Below, piece after piece: positions 45,936 through 53,110 of a stretch of 64,000 nucleotides of DNA. Source of the DNA: Planctomycetota bacterium (GTDB lineage: Bacteria; Planctomycetota; Planctomycetia; Pirellulales; PNKZ01); NCBI GenBank assembly GCA_018242585.1, contig JAFEBQ010000019.1, positions 121,446-185,445 on the forward strand. Reading direction: 5' to 3'. The position numbers and the translations under genes were made by a program. The first letter of the stretch is position 1; the number at the start of each line of letters is the position of its first letter. The notes beneath the pieces are model-generated. The model had not been told where the DNA came from. It saw only the letters and a list, made by a program, of their open reading frames with translations, and searched no databases.

Positions 45936-47981
45936 ATGGTTCGCCAAGCTCTGATAGTTATCTCCGCGATCGCGCTTCTGTTCGTTCACGCCACGTTCGT
46001 CGGCGCGGCTGAGCCGAAGTTGCCTCCCATCAAGCAATTGCCGCCGCCAGGCATCGAAATACCCGCTGCCGAGCGCGAGAACCTGTCGGCAAAGCTCAAG
46101 CAACTGCGCTCGGCCATCGACGGCGTGGCCAAGGGGAAGGACGCGCGGGCCAAGGCACTCTTGCCAGACGTTGAAGTCTACTTCCGCGCGGTGAGCGACG
46201 CGCTGGAGTTCGGCGAGTTCTTCAAGCCCGCCGAGTTCAAAACGGCTGCCACGCTGCTGGAGGCCGGCCTGCAGCGGGCTGCCCAGTTGGCCGCAGGCGA
46301 AGCTCCTTGGACCGAAGCGACTGGGCTCGTGGTGCGCGGGTATGTCTCGCGGATCGACGGCTCGGTGCAACCCTATGGGCTGGTCGTGCCGGCGTCGTAC
46401 ACGCCGCGCACGGCGGGGCGTTATCGCCTGGACATCTGGTTCCACGGCCGCGGCGACACGCTGACCGAGTTGGCGTTTCTGAACGATCGCGGCAATAAGG
46501 TCGGCCAGTTCGCGCCGGCCGATACGATCGTGCTTCACCCATATGGTCGTTTCTGCAACGGCTACAAGTTCGCCGGCGAGGTCGACGCGCTCGAAGCCCT
46601 CGACGCCGTGCGCGCGGCCTATCGCGTGGACGACGAGCGGACCAGCGTGCGCGGGTTTTCGATGGGGGGCGCCGCCACGTGGCACATGGCCGTCCATTAC
46701 GCCGATCGCTGGTGCGCGGCCAACCCAGGGGCGGGCTTCGTCGACACGCGCCAGTATCTGGGCCTCGACACCAGCGGCGAGCCGGCGGCTCCCTGGTACG
46801 TGCAAAAGCTGTGGGGTCTGTACGATTGTCCGCCACTGGTGAGCAATCTGCTGCAATGCCCCCTGGTGGCCTATAGCGGCGAACTCGACAAGCAAAAAGC
46901 GGCGGCCGACCTGATGGCTGCGGCGTTCAAGAACATCGACGTCGAGATGACCCACATCATCGGCCCCAAGACCGAGCACAAGTACGAGCCCCAAGCGGCC
47001 GCCGAAGTCGAGCGGCGCATGGCCAGCTTGGCGCAAATTGGCCGGCGGCGCGTGCCCGATCGGGTGTTCCTCGAGACGCGCACGCTCAAGTATCCACGCA
47101 TGAACTGGATCGAGGTCGAAGGGCTGGCCGAGCATTGGGCGCCGGCGCACGTCGAAGCCATGATCGTGGCGTCGAACAGCATTGCCATCACGCCCGACGG
47201 GGTAACCGACTTGCGGATTCGTTTCGGGCCCGGCGAGTGTCCGCTGCCACATGGGATCGACCAGCCGCTGAATTTAATCCTGCCCGGCGCGTTTGACCGG
47301 GGACAGTTCATCAAGGTCCACGCGCCGGCTTCGGATCGCTCGTTCGACGTCCGCTTGCATCGCTCGGGCCAGACCTGGACGCTGGGCGCGCGCCGCGAGA
47401 ACGGCCTGCGCAAGCGACACAATCTGCAAGGACCGATCGATGACGCGTTTATGGACGCATTCCTGTTCGTCGAGCCGAGCGGCACCGCGGCTCACCCGGC
47501 GGTTCAGACCTGGGTCGAAGCCGAACGCAGCCGGGCGATCAAGAAATGGCGACAGCTCTTCCGTGGCCACGCCCGGGTTAAGCGCGACACCGACGTGACC
47601 GACGACGACATTGCCAAGTATCACCTGGTCCTGTGGGGAGACGCGGCCAGCAACGAACTGATCAAGCGCGTGCTGCCGCAACTGCCAGTGCAATGGACGG
47701 CCGAGCGCGTGGCAGTCGGCTCGCAAGCGTTCGACGCGGCGGGGCACGTGGTGGCGATGATTCATCCCAACCCGTTGAACTCGACGCGCTATGTGGTGCT
47801 GAACAGCGGCTTCACCTTCCGCGACGGCGACAACTCGAGCAACGCGCGAATGACCCCCAAGCTGCCCGACTGGGCCGTGATCGACCTGTCGCAACCGCCG
47901 GATGAATACACGCCCGGCAAGATCGTGGCGGCTGATTTCTTTGACGAGGCGTGGAGGGTGAAGAAAGCGATTAGCCGTTAG
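45936..47981 (+). CDS. secreted alpha/beta-hydrolase / prolyl-oligopeptidase-like protein
   Basis: 681 residues. Signal peptide ends near FVGAAEP. A helical region (about 40-120) precedes an alpha/beta-hydrolase domain with the oxyanion strand IWFHGRGD and the nucleophile elbow VRGFSMGG (Ser242). Candidate acid and base residues lie in PLVAYSGELDKQ and GPKTEHKYEP. The C-terminal 300 residues are a beta domain of unknown type ending FVVLNSGFTFRDGDNS. Planctomycetes carry many such secreted hydrolases; whether this is a peptidase or esterase cannot be told. AGGAAAGACC precedes the ATG. The tail KKAISR and the TAG stop are encoded by W2 words. Confidence 0.82.
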   Translation: MVRQALIVISAIALLFVHATFVGAAEPKLPPIKQLPPPGIEIPAAERENLSAKLKQLRSAIDGVAKGKDARAKALLPDVEVYFRAVSDALEFGEFFKPAEFKTAATLLEAGLQRAAQLAAGEAPWTEATGLVVRGYVSRIDGSVQPYGLVVPASYTPRTAGRYRLDIWFHGRGDTLTELAFLNDRGNKVGQFAPADTIVLHPYGRFCNGYKFAGEVDALEALDAVRAAYRVDDERTSVRGFSMGGAATWHMAVHYADRWCAANPGAGFVDTRQYLGLDTSGEPAAPWYVQKLWGLYDCPPLVSNLLQCPLVAYSGELDKQKAAADLMAAAFKNIDVEMTHIIGPKTEHKYEPQAAAEVERRMASLAQIGRRRVPDRVFLETRTLKYPRMNWIEVEGLAEHWAPAHVEAMIVASNSIAITPDGVTDLRIRFGPGECPLPHGIDQPLNLILPGAFDRGQFIKVHAPASDRSFDVRLHRSGQTWTLGARRENGLRKRHNLQGPIDDAFMDAFLFVEPSGTAAHPAVQTWVEAERSRAIKKWRQLFRGHARVKRDTDVTDDDIAKYHLVLWGDAASNELIKRVLPQLPVQWTAERVAVGSQAFDAAGHVVAMIHPNPLNSTRYVVLNSGFTFRDGDNSSNARMTPKLPDWAVIDLSQPPDEYTPGKIVAADFFDEAWRVKKAISR

Positions 47982-48036
47982 CGATTAGCCCGAAAGGGTA
48001 TGTACTAATTGCTAATCGCTAACTGCTAATAGCTTT
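47964..48036. repeat. W2 inverted repeat between convergent genes
   Basis: Left arm 47964-47991 (GCGATTAGCCGTTAGCGATTAG, containing the hydrolase stop) and right arm 48004-48036 (CTAATTGCTAATCGCTAACTG...) followed by CTTTTGC. It could act as a bidirectional terminator between 45936 (+) and 48045 (-). Confidence 0.86.
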
Positions 48037-48044
48037 TGCATTTG

Positions 48045-48734
48045 CTAGAACCCACTCGGGCCGCGGGGAGCGGTCAGCTCGCCCAGCCGTTGTTCGATGA
48101 TCTCTTTCTCTTGCGAGGCGCGCCGCTTCAGGCTTTCGCGCAGGCGGCCGAGTTGCTCTTCCAACCGTTTCAACTCCAGCTCGCGGCGTTCTTGCCGAAC
48201 CTTGAAGTGCTGTTGGATCATTTCACGCAGCTCTTGCTTGAGCTTGGTTCGCTCGTCGTCGTCCTTGGCGTGACGCCAGCGATCAGCCAGCCGGCTGGTT
48301 TGCCGTTCCAGATCGCCATCGCGTTCAAACAGCTTGGCCATTTCGGGGTCGTGCTCGTGCATGTCGCGCTGCCACGAGAAGCCCGACGAGCCGTGAAACC
48401 CGCCCCGGTGCCGGTCGCGCCGGCCATTCTCATCGGACGAAGGTCCGGGCGGCCGACGCTCGCCATCGCCAGAGCGCCCCTCACTGGGGCGCTTCGGCGT
48501 CTCGGCCGGGCCTTTGGGCGCTGGTGGTGGCGTCTTGGGCTCGTCGCCAGTGGCCGGCTCGATACGCGGGGTGTCGGCCTTGGAGGCGTCGACCTTTGGC
48601 GCGTCAGGTTTCGGTTCATCGGCAAACGCTGGGCGAGCCACGTGCATGACGCCGGCGAGCAACACGGCGCCACACAGCAGCTGGCAAGTCAACGGAATTC
48701 GCCGCTTCAACATTCGGACAAAGTTCATCGTCAT
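48045..48734 (-). CDS. secreted helical protein of the ECF/His-rich locus
   Basis: 229 residues from the ATG at 48734; a longer in-frame start is discarded because it precedes the hydrophobic leader without purpose. Signal peptide (LTCQLLCGAVLLAGVMHVARPAFA) then a Pro/Asp/Lys-rich linker and a long charged helix (about 135-225, dense in Glu, Arg, Lys and Leu heptads) that should form a coiled coil. The helical part recalls Spy/CpxP- or CnrX-type periplasmic metal-stress sensors, but I cannot confirm homology. It is the fourth and last gene of a minus-strand set with an ECF sigma factor, an anti-sigma candidate and a His-rich protein. Confidence 0.75.
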   Translation of the reverse strand: MTMNFVRMLKRRIPLTCQLLCGAVLLAGVMHVARPAFADEPKPDAPKVDASKADTPRIEPATGDEPKTPPPAPKGPAETPKRPSEGRSGDGERRPPGPSSDENGRRDRHRGGFHGSSGFSWQRDMHEHDPEMAKLFERDGDLERQTSRLADRWRHAKDDDERTKLKQELREMIQQHFKVRQERRELELKRLEEQLGRLRESLKRRASQEKEIIEQRLGELTAPRGPSGF

Positions 48735-48749
48735 GTTCGCTTCATGGTT

Positions 48750-48807
48750 TTGAACCCCTGGCGCCGGCGTCGCAGGGGGCACGACGCCGGCGGCCGGGTG
48801 GGTTCAA
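48750..48807. other. strong bipartite hairpin inside the ECF/His-rich operon
   Basis: An inner stem of 11 perfect pairs (CGCCGGCGTCG 48762-48772 with CGACGCCGGCG 48782-48792) plus an outer TTGAACCC/GGGTTCAA stem. There is no T-run on the minus-strand side, so it is more likely an mRNA processing or attenuation structure than a terminator. It lies between the His-rich and helical genes. Confidence 0.75.
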
Positions 48808-48825
48808 TCATCGACCTCAATCAAC

Positions 48826-50217
48826 CTAAAAACGCTCCCAACGATCGGCACGGTGGCTGCCGTGATCTCCGCCAGGTCCACGCCCGTGGTCACGGTCACC
48901 GTGGTGCCCGTGATGGCGGCCGTGATCATCGTCTTTGTCGCCGTCCCGGTCGCCATGATGTCCATGGTGCCGCTGATGGCTGCTGAAGTGATGACGCATG
49001 CCCGACGGCGGCGGGCCAAAGTGGCCAAAGCCCCCCGGGCCGCGGTCATGGTGCCCGTAGGACGGCCGACCATGGTGCGATGGGCCACTGTGCGAAGGTC
49101 CACCGTGCGACCGGCTGCAGCTACCGCCGTGGCACGAGCCATGGTGGCGCGAGCTGCCGTGATGCGCAAAATGGTGCGGGTCGCGCGAACCGTGGTGACC
49201 ATAGGACGGACGGCCATGGTGGCCTGGTCCGTGATGGCTCGGGCCGTGATGACGGCTGCAGTGGCCGCCGTGACAGCTTGGCCCGTGATGGCCGCGGCCA
49301 CCATGACCTTTGCCATGACAATCGTGACCGCGATGGTGCGAGGCGTGCGAGCCGTGCGGCCCGCGGCCATGATGACCCATCATCGGTGGACCATGATGTC
49401 CACCCTTGGACGAGCAATGATGTCCGCTCTTTTCTTGGCAACCCCGTTCACCGTGGCCGCCGCCGTGGTGGCCGTAGGAAGGCCGACCATGATGTCCAGG
49501 CCCGTGGTGACCGCGGTGATGGGCGAACGCCGCCGGACTGGGGCCGCGGCCATGATGACCGTGGCCGTACGAGGGGCGGCCCGACTTGCGGCTGCACGCC
49601 CCGTGTTCGCAATCTTTCTTGCCGTCGCGATCGTGATGGCGATGATGCGCGGCAAACGAGCCATGTGGCCCGCGGCCATGATCGCCATAACTGGGTCGAC
49701 CGCGATCACCTTCGCGGCGATCTTTGTCACGACGATCACCATCGCGGCGATCTCCGTCCTTGCGGTCGCCGGGCTTGCCGTCTTCCGGGCCGTGACGACG
49801 AAACGTCATGCCCATGCCGAACTGCAGCGGACCAAAGCGGTGGTGGAACGAGTGTTCCGGGCCGCGGCGATCGCCATCAGGTTTCTTATCGCCGTCTTTG
49901 CGGTCGCCAGGTTTACGATCTTCGGGCTTCTTATCGTCAGGTTTCCAGTCGCCGGGCTTGGCATCGCCGGGGCGACGATCATCCGGGCGCGGGCCACGGC
50001 GATCCATGTCACGCGGGCCGCGATCACCGGGCTTGCGATCGTCGCCACGCCCTTCTTCACGTCGTGGCGGAGGCCCACCCGGCGGCGGGCCGACCTGCCG
50101 TCCTGGAGGGCCGCGACGATCGTCGCGGTCGCGGTCGTCACGATCGTCGGCCCACGTCGTGGCGCCGACGGCGCAGACGAGAGCCGCCGCCCAAAGATAC
50201 AGACTCCTTCGCCTCAT
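48826..50217 (-). CDS. secreted histidine/glycine-rich repeat protein, likely metal-binding
   Basis: 463 residues. Signal peptide ends at TTWADD. After an acidic/basic tract (DDRDDRDRDDRR) and a KPGD/RKDGD linker comes a His/Gly-rich region (about residue 170 to the end) organised by the word GRPSYG, found five times, each followed by GHH or DHG. Nine Cys occur there, several as CHGGxCSR and CEHGACSR. The His density (runs of HH and HGPGHHG) and paired Cys point to binding of Ni, Zn or Cu ions outside the cytoplasm; this is inference from composition. AAAGGA precedes the ATG. Position between an ECF sigma/anti-sigma pair and a helical secreted protein suggests a metal-responsive or metal-buffering function. 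No named family recognised. Confidence 0.8.
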   Translation of the reverse strand: MRRRSLYLWAAALVCAVGATTWADDRDDRDRDDRRGPPGRQVGPPPGGPPPRREEGRGDDRKPGDRGPRDMDRRGPRPDDRRPGDAKPGDWKPDDKKPEDRKPGDRKDGDKKPDGDRRGPEHSFHHRFGPLQFGMGMTFRRHGPEDGKPGDRKDGDRRDGDRRDKDRREGDRGRPSYGDHGRGPHGSFAAHHRHHDRDGKKDCEHGACSRKSGRPSYGHGHHGRGPSPAAFAHHRGHHGPGHHGRPSYGHHGGGHGERGCQEKSGHHCSSKGGHHGPPMMGHHGRGPHGSHASHHRGHDCHGKGHGGRGHHGPSCHGGHCSRHHGPSHHGPGHHGRPSYGHHGSRDPHHFAHHGSSRHHGSCHGGSCSRSHGGPSHSGPSHHGRPSYGHHDRGPGGFGHFGPPPSGMRHHFSSHQRHHGHHGDRDGDKDDDHGRHHGHHGDRDHGRGPGGDHGSHRADRWERF

Positions 50218-50309
50218 AGTTCAGTCCTTTCCCTTTCTCACAAGATCAGCAGGATGAGAAAACCGTTCACGATCCGCTCGCGCTCGCGTCGCCTTCGACG
50301 ACAAATGTT

Positions 50310-50867
50310 CTACAGCGACACTTCGTTCGACAACTCACGTTCCAACTCATCGAGTTCATCCTGGACTTCCGACCAGGATTCCCCCCGCACGTCCCAGCCG
50401 TTTTCAACCGCATCGGCGTCGCGGCGAACGCTGGTCACATCGGCCAGCCAGCCATCTTCGTTCCAAGCCAGTTCCAATTGGCCAGTCGCCAGCGCCTCGT
50501 TCGGCGCGACGGCACGCTGCTGTTGGACCACCGGTCGCTGCCCCACAAGTTTCTGCCCCTCGATCGGTGTACGCCGCGGCATGCTCCACAGCGTTGCTGC
50601 CACCACCACCAGCAGCGAAGCCGCCAACGCCAACCGGCGCACCCGGCGACGCCGCGCCGCGCTGACTTGTCGCTCGACCTGCGCGGCCATCATCCGCAAA
50701 CGAAAGTCACTCAGACCGCGACTGCTGACATTACTACTGTCGAGTTCGCCTTCCAGGTCCACCAGCGCGCGATCGAGCGCTTGCCAGCCGGCGGCCAGCT
50801 CGCGCTCTTCGTCGGCCGATCGACCGGCGGGCCAGGGATTCGTTTCGTGTGACAACGTGTCATTCAT
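50310..50867 (-). CDS. single-pass membrane anti-sigma factor candidate
   Basis: 185 residues starting nine bases after the sigma gene stop. The N-terminal part is soluble and helical (DEERELAAGWQALDRALVDLEG), then one transmembrane segment (LALAASLLVVVAATLWS, about 80-97) and an extracytoplasmic acidic tail (DELDELERELSNE). Size, topology and position immediately after an ECF sigma factor match membrane anti-sigma factors, although no ZAS zinc motif is seen. The extracytoplasmic tail could sense the downstream secreted proteins. Confidence in the role is moderate; the gene itself is well supported by spacing and codon use. Confidence 0.72.
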   Translation of the reverse strand: MNDTLSHETNPWPAGRSADEERELAAGWQALDRALVDLEGELDSSNVSSRGLSDFRLRMMAAQVERQVSAARRRRVRRLALAASLLVVVAATLWSMPRRTPIEGQKLVGQRPVVQQQRAVAPNEALATGQLELAWNEDGWLADVTSVRRDADAVENGWDVRGESWSEVQDELDELERELSNEVSL

Positions 50868-50876
50868 AGGTATTGC

Positions 50877-51404
50877 TTAATCGTTCAACTTGCCCCGCAG
50901 GGCCAACAGCCCGCGTCGGGCGTGACTTAGCACCGTGTTCAGCGGCAGCTCCATGATCTCGGCAATCTCGTGAAACTCGAGCTGGCCGTAATACCTGAGC
51001 AGCAGGGTGCGGCGTTGGGCCTCGCTGAGTTTTTCCAGGGCGCTGGCCAGGTGTTGCTGATCCTCGGCCAGCGTGACTTGTTCGAGCGGAGCAATCGTCG
51101 CGGGGTCGATCGGGTCAGGTGTCGGTTCGTCGGGCGTGTTCGGTTGTGGCGGCGGCTGGCGTCGCAGGCGGCGGTTCCGGTCGCGGAGCAGCCGATCGGC
51201 AATCCGCCACAGGTACGCCCGTTCGTGTCCTTGGTCGACGTAGCGGCCTTGCGCCCGCCACGCGCGGCAGAAGACGTCTTGCAGCACATCTTCGGCCTGA
51301 TGGCGGTCGCGCAACTGGACCAACAGGAAACTGAACAGCGCGTTGCCGTGGTCAGTCACCCACTGGGTCAGTCGATCGGCGTGCGTCGGATCGTCACGGC
51401 TCAC
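50877..51404 (-). CDS. ECF-type RNA polymerase sigma factor
   Basis: 175 residues. Region 2 is visible as HQAEDVLQDVFCRAWRAQGRY with the conserved core-binding helix, followed by a Pro/Thr-rich linker (PPPQPNTPDEPTPDP) and region 4 (LSEAQRRTLLLRYYGQLEFHEIAEIMELPLNTVLSHARRGLLAL), which contacts the -35 element. Length is normal for an ECF factor. It heads a four-gene minus-strand set: anti-sigma candidate, His-rich secreted protein and helical secreted protein. ECF systems of this shape often respond to envelope or metal stress. Its own promoter could not be identified by eye. Confidence 0.92.
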   Translation of the reverse strand: MSRDDPTHADRLTQWVTDHGNALFSFLLVQLRDRHQAEDVLQDVFCRAWRAQGRYVDQGHERAYLWRIADRLLRDRNRRLRRQPPPQPNTPDEPTPDPIDPATIAPLEQVTLAEDQQHLASALEKLSEAQRRTLLLRYYGQLEFHEIAEIMELPLNTVLSHARRGLLALRGKLND

Positions 51405-51707
51405 GTCGGCCTGGCGCGGTCAGAGGGTACCTGGCTTGGGAAAGTCGGTGCCCACTGTGCTGAGGTCCAGACAGCGCTCGGGTCCAGGCAGTAGCTCGGA
51501 ACCAGACAGTCAGCGGTGCGAACAGGCGGCGAGCGAGCGAACCGGGGTCTCGGGCCACCCCGGCTGCCAGATATAACGCCAGGGGCGGCCCTCTATTGCA
51601 AAGCCCAGGGCGATTTTAGGCAGAGCCAGCGTCGCGCTGCTATCGGGGGGCCGAGAATTGGTCGGAATACGCCCTCTGCCCCCAAACGCCGTCGAGCGCA
51701 AAAAATG
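51405..51707. other. gene-free region between ECF operon and FlgM-like gene
   Basis: No gene is seen. It should contain the ECF operon promoter (minus strand); no -35/-10 pair is clear enough to call. Confidence 0.35.
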
Positions 51708-51733
51708 AGCCCCCGGTGAACACACCGGGGGCT
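51708..51733 (-). terminator. intrinsic terminator for the FlgM-like gene
   Basis: AGCCCCCGGTG (51708-51718) and CACCGGGGGCT (51723-51733) form a perfect 11-pair stem with a four-base loop. On the minus strand it is followed by CATTTTTTGC. Confidence 0.9.
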
Positions 51734-51766
51734 TTGTGGCTTACTTCGATGGACGTGTCCTGGCTC

Positions 51767-52042
51767 TTAGGCCAGCTCGTCCAGCATCCGGTTCAGGGCC
51801 GCGTCGAGCTTGTCGGGCGTGTCATAGTTGCCCGAGGCGATCTGCTGGCGAAGCTGGTTGACCCGGTCTTGGCGGATGTCGGGCAGGCTGTGGACCTGGT
51901 CGACAAACTGGGCGGCCGGCGACAAATCGAGCTGATCGTTGATTTGCAGCCCGCCCGACGGAGGCGAAGCGACGGGACGTGCCTGGTGCGGAGCGCTGAT
52001 CGACTGCGCACCATGAATCTGACTGGCTCCGGAAATCTGCAT
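51767..52042 (-). CDS. FlgM-like anti-sigma-28 factor
   Basis: 91 residues from the ATG at 52042, chosen because GGAGG stands five bases upstream; a longer in-frame start adds 9 residues without a site. The C-terminal half matches the FlgM fold: LSPAAQFVDQVHSLPDIRQDRV then NQLRQQIASGNYDTPDKLDAALNRMLDEL. FlgM binds the flagellar sigma factor FliA and holds it inactive until the basal body is complete. No flagellar gene is adjacent, so it is an isolated locus; a large gene-free region lies upstream. It is followed by its own intrinsic terminator. Confidence 0.88.
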   Translation of the reverse strand: MQISGASQIHGAQSISAPHQARPVASPPSGGLQINDQLDLSPAAQFVDQVHSLPDIRQDRVNQLRQQIASGNYDTPDKLDAALNRMLDELA

Positions 52043-53110
52043 CGTGACCTCCACACTGGCGGCCAGCATGGATTCAATCGACGCCGACGGTCGGCATTGA
52101 GAGCGACCCGCTTCGAGAGAACCCAGGACGCCTGCCGGTTGATTCAGGGCAGAACGTCGAATCTGGCTGCGAACGACTCGGTAGTTTGTTTTAGCGTCAG
52201 GCTGGCCGCTGCTTCATTACCGACGGTTGAATCGCTTACTCTTCAACCGAGGGCTTCGATTCCGTTGCGAAGCAGGGGCTGCCAACTGTCTGTTACTATC
52301 ACAGTGACGCCGCATTCCGTGTCGTTTGACTTGCGGGGCACGAGGTGTGCATACTTGTCAATCGACCAACTTCCGGCGTCGTTATCACCTTTCTTCAGCA
52401 CCGCGTTGTTATAGCGATCAGCGGCGAGTCGCCCGCCTATGGCGCGCTTGCCGGTGGTCGTTAATCATCCCGCGGTCGTCAGGCTCGGACGCGCCTGCGC
52501 TGGTCGCGAGGTTTCGGGCGACCGGCGGCTCGTCACGTCTTCGCCACTTGTCACCTGCCGCACCGTTTGCGCCTCCCGACTGGGCAGGCGGCCGTGGCGC
52601 GATCGGCACAAGTTATCTCGTCCTACGAGCCCTCGGCCGAGCCGGTTCAGGCTAGCAGGCGAACTTTGTGGCGGCGGATTATAGGCCGGTCTCAAAATGG
52701 GGACAATACGAGCTGAAAGCGTTGTGTCTACCGGGGTTATCGCTGCTGGCGAGGCTAGCAGACCACTTTTGTCCCGGGGTGGCATGGCCGCTTGCCGGCC
52801 GTGTTGCGAGGCAACAAGAAGTAGACGGGGGTTTGCTCCATTTCTTGTCGCTTCGCGACCCAGCCGGCAAGCGGCTGGGCCACCCTGATTGATAATTGCC
52901 TCGATTTCACCCACGTCGGGCGAAACTATCGTGGACCGGCCGGGTTAAATGACTTGGCCCGCCATTGCCCACCGGCAATGTCCAGAGCCGTCGATGTAAC
53001 TCGGCGGTTGGCGGCCAAGGGGCCGACATTTGAAGCGGCGATTTTTTTCGAGCTCGCACTCGCGGCGCCGAGCTCGCACGATCCAGAAGTTCGCTGGGGA
53101 GATTCCACAC
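52043..53110. other. 1.07-kb gene-free region
   Basis: No open frame here looks like a gene on either strand. It contains the long hairpin at 52777-52885 and the 5' leader of the EF-hand gene, which ends in GGGGAG nine bases before its ATG. The promoter of the FlgM-like gene must also lie here on the minus strand. Confidence 0.5.
52777..52885. repeat. long imperfect inverted repeat
   Basis: Left arm 52777-52799 and right arm 52863-52885 pair over 23 bases with three mismatches (GGGTGGC...GCCGCTTGCCGGC). The intervening sequence has a second short inverted repeat (GTTGCGAGGCAAC-like). It resembles neither R nor W families. Confidence 0.75.

Noticed and set aside
45700..45954. Open frame of 84 codons before the hydrolase at 45936
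   Set aside because: It is a translation of W6/W7 repeat words and overlaps the real start; no ribosome-binding site.
48853..50880. Very long plus-strand open frame opposite the His-rich gene
   Set aside because: The predicted Val/Ala/Met/Thr-rich product is the complement of His/Gly codons. The minus strand has a proper signal peptide, a ribosome-binding site and an operon context.
52400..52680. Possible small gene in the gene-free region before the EF-hand gene
   Set aside because: Short frames on both strands have no ribosome-binding site, biased composition or recognisable motif.
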